NCBI RefSeq assembly: GCF_013391475.1
Contig: NZ_JACBAZ010000001.1
Span: forward strand, 62,001 to 126,000
Length of the DNA: 64,000 nt
Reading direction: 5' to 3'
DNA from: Oceaniferula marina
GTDB taxonomy: Bacteria > Verrucomicrobiota > Verrucomicrobiia > Verrucomicrobiales > Akkermansiaceae
Shown here: positions 1 through 11,077 of the stretch, one piece after another
Numbering within the stretch: position 1 is the stretch's first letter
Layout of the letters: each line of letters starts with the position of its first letter
Position numbers and translations under genes: made by a program
Notes under the pieces: model-generated
The model's database searches: none
Told to the model about the DNA's origin: nothing
Seen by the model: the letters and a program-made list of their open reading frames with translations, nothing else

Positions 1-2
1 GA

Positions 3-173
3 CTGTTCCGCGCTTTTCACAAGTCAGCCAAAGAGGCAGCACACAGCAAGCCCGGAGTGGGGCTGGGCTTGGCCTTGAGCCGCCGCTTGGCGCGTGCGCT
101 TGGCGGAGATCTGGTGATTGTTCCTCGTGAGCGTGGGGCGTGTTTTGAATTGCGTCTCAAAGGCTTGGGCTAG
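3..173 (+). CDS. Sensor histidine kinase, C-terminal end only (cut by window start)
   Basis: Reading frame 3 is open from the window edge to the TAG at 171-173 and gives 56 residues. They match the end of an HATPase_c domain: FRAF (F-box region), then GVGLGLALSRRLA, which is the G2 ATP-lid box, then GGDL and a final beta strand ending FELRL. This is the ATP-binding end of a two-component sensor kinase. The dimerisation and sensor parts lie outside the window, so the stimulus and partner regulator cannot be named. The gene converges on the leftward sugar phosphorylase gene 38 bp away. Confidence 0.8.
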   Translation: MFRAFHKSAKEAAHSKPGVGLGLALSRRLARALGGDLVIVPRERGACFELRLKGLG

Positions 174-211
174 GGCGGAGAAGCTTAAACCCGCAAGGGC
201 TGATTTCGGGC

Positions 212-3199
212 TCAACCGTGGTTGGAAATCCAGACACAACCGTAGGGTGGGAGATGGATCGAGGTGTCGTTCTGGTCGTAGTGGTCACCGTTGAGGACAT
301 CATACCAGGTTTCGGTCGCAATCAGGTTCAATTCAACCAAGGGAATCGTCTGTGGCTGGTCCGAGATGTTATGCAAGGCAAAGATCGACTGGCTACGATC
401 CAAACTTTCTCTCCAGAAGGCAAAGACCTGGGCTCCGAAGTGCAGTGTGTACTGGGTGGCATTCGGGTGGAAGGCCGATTGTTTTCTCCGGATATCGATT
501 CGGCGGCGAAGCTCGTCAAAGATGATTTTGTGATGGCTATCCGGGGTGTTCAGTTGTTCTTGGAGTGCCTCGGCCGACCATTGATGGCGGTTGATGGACC
601 GTGGTTCTCCACTCTCGGCCATACCTTGACGATCGTTTTCGGTCGCTAACAGGCTGTGGATGTAAAATGCCGGTAGACCTTCCAATGCGAGCATGATGGT
701 GTGGGCACAGATGTAGCGATCTTGTTGCCACTGGTCCTCACCGTTAGCAATGGTTCCGGCCATGGACGAGTAGAGAGAAATATTGGCTTCATAGGGGGTG
801 AGTTCACCTTCCGGTGTTCGACGCATGGAGATCTCTCCTCCAAAGGCCCGGATGGTTTCTATCAAGTTGTGCTGTTCGGTGCCGGAAAGTAATCCTTCGG
901 CTGGGCGCAGGCCGATGCCGTCGTGGGAGGCAATGAAATTGAGGTAGGCTCGACCGCGCCTAGCCGGTGGCATGGACATCATCCATTTTTTCAAGTGCTG
1001 GCAGTTGCCGCTGAGCATCGTGTAGAGTAAAAGCGGAGGCAGCGAAAAATTGTAGATGAGATGAGCTTCGTTGCCGTTTCCGAAGTAGCTTAGGTTTTCT
1101 TTGTTAGGGACGTTGGTTTCTGTGATCAGAATGGCCGCGGGTTCGAGATGTTCGATGATGAGCCTGAGCAGCTTGATTAACTCGTGGGTCTCGGGTCGAT
1201 GGACACAGTTGGTTCCGTCTTCTTTCCATAGGAAAGCGACGGCATCGAGTCGGAAGACATGAATCCCTTTATCCAGATAGAGCTGGATGATGTGGATGAT
1301 TTCCATCAGGACTTCGGGGTTGGCAAAGTTCAGATCGACTTGGTCCTCACTGAAGGTGCACCAGACTTCTTTTTCCCCGTCGACGGTTTGCACGCTGCTA
1401 AGTAGCGGAGTGCTACGCGGTCTGACCACCTGACTGAGGTCGTTGAATTGGGCGGCATCAATGAAGTAGTCTTTGCCTGGTGTTGTGTTGGTGCAGAAGT
1501 TTTTGAACCAGAGGGATTCGCGTGAGCAGTGGTTCAGGACCAGGTCAGCCATCAGGTTGAAATGTTTGTGGAAGCGTTCGATGTCATGCCAGTCACCGTG
1601 GTCAGGGTTGACGCTGGTGTAGTCGATCACTGAAAAACCGTCATCCGAGCTGTAGGGGCAGAAGGGGAGGATGTGCAGGTTGTTGATGTGTTGTTTGAGT
1701 TCCCGTTGGCTGAACTCATAGAGGGTGCGGAGTGGTGCTTCACCGGGGCGTTTGATGCTGTCGGCGTAGGTGATGGCAAGGACGTCGTTTTCCGTCCACT
1801 TATTGAGTTCGGGGGTCCTGTGAATGGCTTTGGTTTCAAGCGGAGCCATTTGAAAGATCCGGTCCGTGACAGCGTCTACGTTGTCTTCGCCGTAGACGTT
1901 GCGGACGCGCTCTTCGACACGTTGACGTAACTGCACCACTTTCGGGTGGCTTGCCATATTGTAACTGGCTCCTTTGCCAAACTCTCTTTTGTCTTCCTCT
2001 ACAGCGTCGAGAAGCATATCCATGATGTTAGGGACGGCTGCAATCACGCGTTTCCAGCTGGGCATGAAGGGGGTCGCCATCGATTGTTCGGGGTCGAGGA
2101 AGTCGTTACCCGCCTGCATGATATTTTCGGCAAAGACCTCGATGGCCGAACCTTCGGTATGCATATCGTAGTTCAGGCCGTTGATGGCGGCATCGCTGTG
2201 GTAGCTATCCACCAAGTCCAGTGCAATGCGGTAGTAGGTGGCTTTGATTGTCCGGATGCGCTCTTGAGTGAAGACTTCGCCCTGGGTTGCCATTTTCCGG
2301 TAGAGGGATTTGGAAATATCGCAGCTCATCTTCGATAGACCTCTGGTTTTGTCTTCGAGTGAGAGGTCTTGGTGCTTGTGGTCGTAGGTGTCGGCGATGT
2401 CGACCTGGCAGATCTGGTTGGTGGCGTAGTTACGATGCATTTCCGAAAGGGTTCCCATTTCGAGTCCCCAGTCGGATGGAATCCGTATGTCTTCGATCAC
2501 ATCCCGGGAGAGGGAAAATTCGCCTGCGAGCGGATAGCGGAAGCTGTCGAGAAATTCAAGGTAGTCGTTTGGTCCGCAGACTTTTTTCAGCGCCCGAAGC
2601 AAGGGGGTGACGAGCAGGCGGCAGACGCGGCCGTTCATCGAGTTGTTTGCAACTCTGGCGTAGTATCCTTTACAGAATTTGTAGCTGAGGTTCGGGTTGG
2701 CCACCGGGTAGATCAGGCGGGCGAGCATCGAACGGTCATAGGTGGTAATATCGCAATCGTGCAGTGCCACGGTTTGGGCTTTTCCCGATGCGAGAATATA
2801 GCCGAACATGTACCAGACGTTGCGGCCTTTCCCTGGCTCGAGTGGTGCCAGCCCCTTGTCTTGGAGGAGTTGATCGATTTTCCTCAGGCGGGGGCCATCG
2901 TTCCAAAGCACATCGGGGTGCTGGGGGAGTCGGTCAAAAAACTGGAGCGCGTAGCGATACTCGGATTCGTTTGCTCGGTCGAGTCCAACGACGATCTGGT
3001 CGAGGTAGGGGACTCTGGCGATTTCATCGACGATGGCATTAAGTGCCGGGCCTTCCAGTTCCGAGTAAAGCGATGGCAGCACCAAGGCCATGGGTTTCTT
3101 TTTTCTGAACTGCAGTAAGTCGTCTTCCAGGTGCTCCAGCGGGCGTTGGTTGAGTTGGTGCAGGGTGGTGATAATTCCGAATTGGTGAAAGTCTCCCAT
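212..3199 (-). CDS. Fusion: glucosyl-3-phosphoglycerate synthase-like GT + GH13_18 sugar phosphorylase
   Basis: The open frame runs further upstream, but the 67 extra residues are low-quality and overlap the phosphatase gene, so the ATG at 3199 (MGDFHQFGII) is chosen; 995 residues. Residues about 35-400 look like a GT81/GpgS-type glycosyltransferase: LVLPSL start, DCD metal motif at 148-150, and FRYPLAGEFSLSRD followed by GLEMGTLSEM. Residues about 435-995 are a GH13_18 phosphorylase of the sucrose / glucosylglycerate phosphorylase group: LPFCPYSSDDGFSVIDY, nucleophile Asp652 in FRLDAVAF, acid/base Glu694 in ITETNVP, and Asp760 in ASHDG. By family knowledge the first half would join glucose to 3-phosphoglycerate and the second would phosphorolyse a glucoside such as glucosylglycerate. 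The acceptor specificity of both halves is inferred. It follows the phosphatase gene by 23 bp, probably as one operon. No strong ribosome site is visible. Confidence 0.8.
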   Translation of the reverse strand: MGDFHQFGIITTLHQLNQRPLEHLEDDLLQFRKKKPMALVLPSLYSELEGPALNAIVDEIARVPYLDQIVVGLDRANESEYRYALQFFDRLPQHPDVLWNDGPRLRKIDQLLQDKGLAPLEPGKGRNVWYMFGYILASGKAQTVALHDCDITTYDRSMLARLIYPVANPNLSYKFCKGYYARVANNSMNGRVCRLLVTPLLRALKKVCGPNDYLEFLDSFRYPLAGEFSLSRDVIEDIRIPSDWGLEMGTLSEMHRNYATNQICQVDIADTYDHKHQDLSLEDKTRGLSKMSCDISKSLYRKMATQGEVFTQERIRTIKATYYRIALDLVDSYHSDAAINGLNYDMHTEGSAIEVFAENIMQAGNDFLDPEQSMATPFMPSWKRVIAAVPNIMDMLLDAVEEDKREFGKGASYNMASHPKVVQLRQRVEERVRNVYGEDNVDAVTDRIFQMAPLETKAIHRTPELNKWTENDVLAITYADSIKRPGEAPLRTLYEFSQRELKQHINNLHILPFCPYSSDDGFSVIDYTSVNPDHGDWHDIERFHKHFNLMADLVLNHCSRESLWFKNFCTNTTPGKDYFIDAAQFNDLSQVVRPRSTPLLSSVQTVDGEKEVWCTFSEDQVDLNFANPEVLMEIIHIIQLYLDKGIHVFRLDAVAFLWKEDGTNCVHRPETHELIKLLRLIIEHLEPAAILITETNVPNKENLSYFGNGNEAHLIYNFSLPPLLLYTMLSGNCQHLKKWMMSMPPARRGRAYLNFIASHDGIGLRPAEGLLSGTEQHNLIETIRAFGGEISMRRTPEGELTPYEANISLYSSMAGTIANGEDQWQQDRYICAHTIMLALEGLPAFYIHSLLATENDRQGMAESGEPRSINRHQWSAEALQEQLNTPDSHHKIIFDELRRRIDIRRKQSAFHPNATQYTLHFGAQVFAFWRESLDRSQSIFALHNISDQPQTIPLVELNLIATETWYDVLNGDHYDQNDTSIHLPPYGCVWISNHG

Positions 3200-3222
3200 G
3201 GTGATGGATGCTTGGTTTTGTG

Positions 3223-4056
3223 TTATTTGAGAATGTCGAGCACAGCCTGGTTCCAGCCTTTGGATGCCGGATAGGATGCGTATTGGATGTGAGGTGCGTT
3301 GAGGGGAATTCGCGGGCCTTTGTCGTGTGGGATGATCACTCCGATATCTGCAGCTTCGAGCATCGACAGGTCGTTCGGGCTGTCGCCGAGAGCGAGGCAT
3401 GTCCAGAGTGTATGGGGTTCACTCATGTGGTAGAGGTCGCAGACGGTTTTCAGTCCATCTGATTTATCGGCGTTTCCCATGAGGTGAATGAAGCGGCCGC
3501 CATGCAGTGCCCTGATGCCATGGGGTTCGAGTTGCTGATAGAAGTCTTCCCAATGTTGGGGGGTGTCATTCCAGAGAATGGGTTCGGATACATGACGGTC
3601 TTTTGCCATGACCGCTTGGTGTTTGCTCAAGCCGGTGACTGCGGCGAGTTCAGTGGGTGTCCAGTCAGCAAAGCCATCGAATTGATAGTCGAATGCGGAG
3701 CGAAGCGCATGTGCATGTTGCAGGATGATCCCCCTGTCGAGTCCCGTTTGAGTCGTCCAGTAATCCTGATGTTTGGTCCATGTTCCGTCTTTTGCTGATT
3801 TGCAAAGTTGGGCAAGCGGTGATTGGGCCGGCACGGCGACGATGCCTCCATTTTCCGAGACAAGTGGGGTGTCGAGTTGAAGCTCATCAATCAAGGCTGT
3901 AAGTTCGGGAATGGTTTTACTCGAGTTGAAAACCAGGGGGAAGCCTTCTGCTTTGAGGGCTTCTACCGCTTCCAGCGCGTCGCTGTAGCTGTAGTCGTCG
4001 TTCATGAAGCAGGCATCCAAGTCTGAGATAACGAGTAATTTTTGAATGTCTGGCAT
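3223..4056 (-). CDS. HAD-IIB phosphatase of the mannosyl/glucosyl-3-phosphoglycerate phosphatase type
   Basis: 277 residues from ATG 4056. It has the MPGP-type layout: motif I DLDACFMND at residues 13-21, NSSKT (motif II region), an ENGG signature after VSE, and a late ALGDSPNDLSMLEAAD (motif IV, metal Asp). The family removes phosphate from mannosyl- or glucosyl-3-phosphoglycerate to release the free compatible solute. The next gene encodes a GpgS-like synthase, so glucosyl-3-phosphoglycerate is the likelier substrate (inference). Motif I is unusual: the usual DxDGT is DLDAC, with Cys in the Thr/Val position and Ala for Gly. Both catalytic Asp residues are kept. It is the first gene of the two-gene leftward unit; the 220 bp upstream presumably hold its promoter. 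Confidence 0.8.
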   Translation of the reverse strand: MPDIQKLLVISDLDACFMNDDYSYSDALEAVEALKAEGFPLVFNSSKTIPELTALIDELQLDTPLVSENGGIVAVPAQSPLAQLCKSAKDGTWTKHQDYWTTQTGLDRGIILQHAHALRSAFDYQFDGFADWTPTELAAVTGLSKHQAVMAKDRHVSEPILWNDTPQHWEDFYQQLEPHGIRALHGGRFIHLMGNADKSDGLKTVCDLYHMSEPHTLWTCLALGDSPNDLSMLEAADIGVIIPHDKGPRIPLNAPHIQYASYPASKGWNQAVLDILK

Positions 4057-4276
4057 AGATATGTTGGGGGCAGATCCTTTTTTTTGAGGCGGGGTTCAGC
4101 AAGAGGTTGGCGCATGTGCCGCCTCATTTCGATTCTGCCAAGATAGGGAACGGGTATCGTATGAGCAATCAAGATGCCAGTCATACAAAAAATCGTAGAG
4201 CTTGGTTCGGATGCCCTATTGAGGGGCTTGCACCGCAGGGAGGCAGAGGGGGCGAGGGCGGTGCCGTTGATTTGCC

Positions 4277-4966
4277 TTATGATTTTGGCGATGATGGAGT
4301 TGCTCGCGGCGGGAGCCTCAGCCATCCGGCAACCGTGGGATGGTGAATCATCCAACGTTTACCGGATTGTTCCAGCGGGAGGTTCTCCCGGGTTTTAGCT
4401 CCGACATTTTGTTGAACAATTTCAATACGGTCTTTTTTCACCTGACTGATGATGGCGACATGTCCGTACTGGCCATAAACAAAGACAAGCAGATCTCCGC
4501 TGGCAGGGCGTGTTTGCTTGCCGTTGCTATACTGGATGAGTCCGCGGGTTGGGTTGAGTGTCCCGTGGGCGACGGATGGATCGAAAAAGCTTCGCGCATG
4601 TCCCCAGCCGTCGGGCATGCGGTGGCCGAAGTGGTCGTAGTAGTAGCGTTTGACAAATTCCACACATTGCCAGCGATGGCCATAGTAATAGCCGTCGTCG
4701 GAAAAATGCCTGCCATGACTGGTGTAGGTATCGTGCCCATTCGAGTAAACCACCACGCCATTGAATTCGTCAATGGCGGTTCCGAGTGGCTGAATCTGGT
4801 TTTGATTACGGTGAATTTCGATCAAGGCTCCGTACCAGATCATACTGATGGCTCCGATGGTGCCGAGAGCGAGGATCGAGATGAGCACCCACTTTTTTTT
4901 GCGGGCTGGTGGTGGGGAGCTTGTATTTGAGGTGGATTGGGCAAGCTGCTTACTCGGACGAGGCAT
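4277..4966 (-). CDS. Membrane-anchored CHAP-domain amidase/peptidase
   Basis: ATG 4966 (MPRPSKQ) is preferred over an upstream in-frame TTG at 5008; 229 residues. A cytoplasmic Lys/Pro-rich start (PPPARKKK) is followed by one membrane helix (WVLISILALGTIGAISMIWY), which predicts a periplasmic C-terminal domain. That domain has the CHAP fold signature: Cys in HRWQCVEFVKRYYY, then GDLLVFVYGQYGHVAIIS with the catalytic His. CHAP enzymes cut peptidoglycan stem peptides or glutathionylspermidine-type amides; the target here is not known. It is transcribed away from the pilB-like gene, and the 135 bp between them must hold both promoters. Confidence 0.78.
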   Translation of the reverse strand: MPRPSKQLAQSTSNTSSPPPARKKKWVLISILALGTIGAISMIWYGALIEIHRNQNQIQPLGTAIDEFNGVVVYSNGHDTYTSHGRHFSDDGYYYGHRWQCVEFVKRYYYDHFGHRMPDGWGHARSFFDPSVAHGTLNPTRGLIQYSNGKQTRPASGDLLVFVYGQYGHVAIISQVKKDRIEIVQQNVGAKTRENLPLEQSGKRWMIHHPTVAGWLRLPPRATPSSPKS

Positions 4967-5101
4967 GGCGGTATTGGATACTGGATAAGAGTGCTCTGAA
5001 TTGAGCAAGATTCGAGAAAGTTCGCAACTTTTCTTTGAATCCGGGGATTTACAGACAGATGGTTGCCATTACGGCGTTATTGTTCATAGTGATTGCGACG
5101 C

Positions 5102-6805
5102 ATGACTGATTTACTCATTGCACCAGCCCGCGAGAGCGGATGTGAAGACATGGAATCTTTGACGGAGGTGGTTGAAGCCGCCGCCGGTCAACAACGTTCT
5201 CCCATCGATGATATCCTGGATTCAGGAACCGTCGATGAGGAGGCCTATTTACGCGCCATGGCCGATAATATCGGCATGGAGTGGGTTTCCAGTATCCCTG
5301 AATTTGAAGGCGTGGATGTGCTTCGTGATGCCTGTGGCCCTCGGGTCGCTTTGGCTCATCGATTATTGCCACTGGATCTCGAGGGGGATGAGGGGAGCCA
5401 AAGTCTGGTGCTTTTGACCTATGATCCCTTGAACCTTGTCGCTCGACAGTCAGCGAACCAGCAGATCCAATTGCCGATCATCTGGAAAATGGCTTCCCGT
5501 CGCCGAATCCACGAAGCATTGCGCAAGCTGTATGGTGTGGGTGCTGATACATTCGAGCAAATCCTAGAAGGTCGCGACTTGGATTATGATAATCTGGAGC
5601 GCAATGATGAGGCGAATGTGATTGATGCCGATGAGGACGAGGAGGCCAGTGTGGTCAAGTTTGTCAACCAGATCATCCGGGAAGCCTTGCAACAGCAGGC
5701 AACGGATATTCACGTCGAACCTCTGCACGATAACCTGCGTATCCGTTACCGGATCGACGGCTTACTGATTGAGGTGACGGTTCCCGATAACATCAAGGCC
5801 CTGCAGAGTTCGGTGATCGCCCGATTGAAGATCATGGCGCATCTCGATATTGCTGAGCGGCGCCTGCCACAGGATGGCCGGATCAACTTGCAATTTGAAG
5901 GCGGCTCGATTGACGTCCGGGTGGCGACCGTTCCGACGGTCGAAGGTGAGAGTGTGAGTTTACGATTGCTCAACCAGCAGAAATTCACGATTTCGAGGCT
6001 TCAGATGGAGTCCTTCGTCGAGGATAAAATCAACCAACTCCTTAAATTGAGTAACGGGATTGTCCTGATTACCGGACCTACCGGGTCGGGTAAATCGACG
6101 AGTCTTTACTCTTTCCTTAGTGAGGTGAACTCACCCGACACTCGGATTGTGACGATCGAGGATCCGGTTGAGAACAAGCTGCCCGGGGTGATGCAGATTG
6201 CGGTGAAGTCCGAGATCGGGCTCACCTTTGCCAGTGGTTTGCGTTCGATCCTTCGGGCCGACCCCAACATTGTCATGCTCGGTGAGATTCGAGACCTTGA
6301 AACGGCGGAGATCGCCATTCGCGCATCCTTGACGGGACACTTGGTTTTCAGTACCTTGCACACCAATGACGCGATGGGCGGAGTTTCACGTCTCACGGAT
6401 ATGGGAGTGGAGCCCTTCCTCGTTTCTGCATCCGTTCGGGCATTTTTGGCCCAACGTCTGGTCCGTCGTTTGTGTCCAAGCTGTAAGAAACCACATGAGT
6501 TGACTCGTCACCAGCGCGAAGAGTTGGAGATTCCGGAGCACATTACCGGGCAATGTTATGACGCCGTTGGCTGTGACCGTTGCCGGAATACCGGGTTCAG
6601 CGGCCGTTTGGCGATTTATGAAGTCGTATTGCTGACCGAGCCGATGCAGGATTTGATTGTCAAGGGGGCAGATAGCCGGGCATTATTTGATCAGGCTTAC
6701 CGTGATGGATATGTGCCGATGCGTGAGTATGGCTGGCACAAGGTGATGGGAGGGGAGACTACCCTTGAGGAAGTGATATCGGTGACCAGTGCCGAACTTT
6801 GTTAG
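5102..6805 (+). CDS. pilB: Type IV pilus / type II secretion assembly ATPase (PilB/GspE family)
   Basis: ATG 5102 is preferred to the TTG at 5093; 567 residues. An N-terminal GspE/MshEN domain (about 1-145) precedes the ATPase core: Walker A GPTGSGKS at 325-332, Asp box RIVTIEDPVE at 348-357, Walker B VMLGEIRD at 391-398, and the His box SGLRSILRADP. A zinc-binding tetracysteine follows (CPSC at 458-461, CDRC at 491-494), as in PilB and GspE but not PilT. It powers pilus or pseudopilus polymerisation at the inner membrane. A linker of about 25 residues rich in Asp/Glu precedes the core. It is paired with a PilC/GspF gene 25 bp downstream. No pilin or secretin lies nearby, so T4P versus T2SS is not settled. 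Confidence 0.88.
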   Translation: MTDLLIAPARESGCEDMESLTEVVEAAAGQQRSPIDDILDSGTVDEEAYLRAMADNIGMEWVSSIPEFEGVDVLRDACGPRVALAHRLLPLDLEGDEGSQSLVLLTYDPLNLVARQSANQQIQLPIIWKMASRRRIHEALRKLYGVGADTFEQILEGRDLDYDNLERNDEANVIDADEDEEASVVKFVNQIIREALQQQATDIHVEPLHDNLRIRYRIDGLLIEVTVPDNIKALQSSVIARLKIMAHLDIAERRLPQDGRINLQFEGGSIDVRVATVPTVEGESVSLRLLNQQKFTISRLQMESFVEDKINQLLKLSNGIVLITGPTGSGKSTSLYSFLSEVNSPDTRIVTIEDPVENKLPGVMQIAVKSEIGLTFASGLRSILRADPNIVMLGEIRDLETAEIAIRASLTGHLVFSTLHTNDAMGGVSRLTDMGVEPFLVSASVRAFLAQRLVRRLCPSCKKPHELTRHQREELEIPEHITGQCYDAVGCDRCRNTGFSGRLAIYEVVLLTEPMQDLIVKGADSRALFDQAYRDGYVPMREYGWHKVMGGETTLEEVISVTSAELC

Positions 6806-6830
6806 TGCGGGGAATTAAGTTGAGCAGAAC

Positions 6831-8132
6831 ATGGCGGCATTTACATATAAGGCTCTCGGAGCCAACGGGGCAGTAAGCACGGGTGAGATTAAGGCGGATG
6901 ACCGGTCTGAGGCTCTCCGTGTACTTAGCAAACGGGGGTTGCAACCTGTTAACCTGCGTGAAAGCTCAGCTACGGAAAAATCGGAGAAAAAGCAAAAAAG
7001 CAAACCCACCGGACGGGGGGATGCTGTGGCTAAGCCTGAAGAGAAGTCGGATGGGAAATCTGCTCCCCGCGATGCGAATGGGTTGCTAAAGCTCAAGCGC
7101 AACGAAGTGGTGTTGTTTACCGAGGAGCTCAGCGAGATGCTGGGTGCCGGCTTACAACTCGAGCCTGCATTGAAGTCCATGGAAAACCGTGAAGAGTTGG
7201 GATCTCTCAAAGATGTCTCACGCAGCGTGCGTCAACTCGTTCGTGACGGCAGCAGTTTTTCCCATGCCTTAAAGAAAGTGAGCGAGAGTTTTGGCCCGTT
7301 GTATTGCAGTCTTGCGGCTGCTGGTGAAGCGAGCGGGGCCTTGGATACCATCCTCAAACGTCAGGCACACTACTTAAAAACGCTTCAGGAAGTGCAGAGC
7401 AAGGTGACCTTGGCCTTGATTTATCCAGCGTTCCTCGTTCTCGCCGGTATTGGTGTGGGGGTGATTTTTGTTACCAAACTGATCCCTCAGTTGACGGATC
7501 TGATTTCGAGCACCCCAGGGGGTAAAATTCCGCTTGGGGCAAAAATTCTGATCGGCGCCAGCGATTTTTTCCAAAATTGGTGGCTGGTGATTTTGCTGGT
7601 CATCCTCGGTGGTTCCCTGGTGTTCAAAGCTTGGAAAGATGCCGAGGCGAATAAGATGACCTGGGACCGGGTGAAACTTCAGATTCCACTGATGGGTAAG
7701 GTGATTGAAAGCCGGTTTTACGTGCAGTTTCTTGAGACCTTGGCGAACTTGGTAGGAAACGGCTTACCCTTGTTGCGTTCGTTGGAGTTGGCGCGTGATG
7801 CTACCCAGAACCTGCATATTCGCCAGCATATGGATGGTGTCATCGAGATGGTGGGGGACGGGCGATCGTTTTCGCGCTCCTTGATTCGCTCCGGGATTTT
7901 TCCTCCTCTTTTGATCGATATGGTCTCAGTAGGGGAGAAAACCGGTAAGCTTGACCAATCGCTGCGCCGTGCCGCCGAGCGTTACGACACCGAGTTGAAT
8001 AAAAACCTATCGCGGGTGATGGAATTGATTATGCCCATCGTGCTGGTGGTGATGGCCCTGCTGATTGGCACCATGGCTTATCTGATGATCACCGCTATCT
8101 TCCAGACGATCGATAACCTTGGAGGTCGATAG
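6831..8132 (+). CDS. pilC: Type IV pilus / T2SS inner-membrane platform protein (PilC/GspF family)
   Basis: 433 residues from ATG 6831. The start MAAFTYKALGANGAVSTGEI is the typical GspF N-terminus. Two T2SSF domains follow (about 90-215 and 290-415), with hydrophobic segments near LALIYPAFLVLAGIGVGVIF, WWLVILLVILGGSLVF and a final IMPIVLVVMALLIGTMAYLM. The paired GE(A/K)(S/T)G motifs (AAGEASGALD and SVGEKTGKLD) are present. The region at about residues 40-85 is a Lys/Ser/Glu-rich insertion (EKSEKKQKSKPT) not usual for the family. The protein forms the membrane platform that couples the PilB ATPase to pilin assembly. It is in an operon with the ATPase gene. Confidence 0.9.
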   Translation: MAAFTYKALGANGAVSTGEIKADDRSEALRVLSKRGLQPVNLRESSATEKSEKKQKSKPTGRGDAVAKPEEKSDGKSAPRDANGLLKLKRNEVVLFTEELSEMLGAGLQLEPALKSMENREELGSLKDVSRSVRQLVRDGSSFSHALKKVSESFGPLYCSLAAAGEASGALDTILKRQAHYLKTLQEVQSKVTLALIYPAFLVLAGIGVGVIFVTKLIPQLTDLISSTPGGKIPLGAKILIGASDFFQNWWLVILLVILGGSLVFKAWKDAEANKMTWDRVKLQIPLMGKVIESRFYVQFLETLANLVGNGLPLLRSLELARDATQNLHIRQHMDGVIEMVGDGRSFSRSLIRSGIFPPLLIDMVSVGEKTGKLDQSLRRAAERYDTELNKNLSRVMELIMPIVLVVMALLIGTMAYLMITAIFQTIDNLGGR

Positions 8133-8221
8133 AGAAAAAATGTAGGGCAGGTTTTAACCAGCCGACATGTCAGGGAAGTTGTCGGTAAATTTTACCCTGA
8201 CCGTGATGCTCAAAGGTTGCC

Positions 8222-8240
8222 GACAGCTTGGAAAGCTGTC
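8222..8240 (+). terminator. Possible intrinsic terminator after pilC-like gene
   Basis: An 8-bp perfect stem (GACAGCTT / AAGCTGTC) with a 3-nt loop is followed by CTACTTTT. It lies between the convergent ends of the pilC-like and DUF1844 genes. The T tract is short and interrupted. A second palindrome, GGTAAATTTTACC, lies about 30 bp upstream. Confidence 0.4.
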
Positions 8241-8501
8241 CTACTTTTCGGCGATGTTGGCGTAGAGTGCTCGGATATTGAGCAGGGCTTTTTCGAGGAG
8301 TTCGGCCTCTTCCTTGGTCAGGTTGCCTTGGGTTTTTGCTGCGAGCATTTCCAAGGAGTCGAGCACGCTGCTGGCAGCTTTCAGGTTGACCGAGGTTTCG
8401 CCGGTGCTGGGGTTGGGCAGTTGTCCGAGAAAGAACCCGGCATTCTGTGCCTGGAGGTAGACGAATTCGTTGAAACGGTTATCGGGCTTAGGTGTGTTCA
8501 T
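8241..8501 (-). CDS. DUF1844 small protein
   Basis: 86 residues from ATG 8501. The sequence NEFVYLQAQNAGFFLGQLPNP, followed by a helical stretch with LDSLEMLAAKTQGNLTKEEAELL, is the DUF1844 pattern. These small helical proteins are widespread in Planctomycetota, Verrucomicrobiota and related groups, and their function is unknown. It sits 59 bp downstream of the M16 peptidase gene on the same strand and is probably co-transcribed. No signal peptide or membrane helix is seen. Confidence 0.7.
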   Translation of the reverse strand: MNTPKPDNRFNEFVYLQAQNAGFFLGQLPNPSTGETSVNLKAASSVLDSLEMLAAKTQGNLTKEEAELLEKALLNIRALYANIAEK

Positions 8502-8560
8502 GGTTGATTGCTAGAATGGAGTTGGGGTTGATTGGAGGATGATTGGATTTTAGAAAATAT

Positions 8561-11077
<2,517 letters not shown>

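Noticed and set aside
2369-3118. 249-residue plus-strand frame opposite the GT/phosphorylase fusion
   Set aside because: Lies wholly antisense to a gene with clear catalytic motifs; no recognisable domain.
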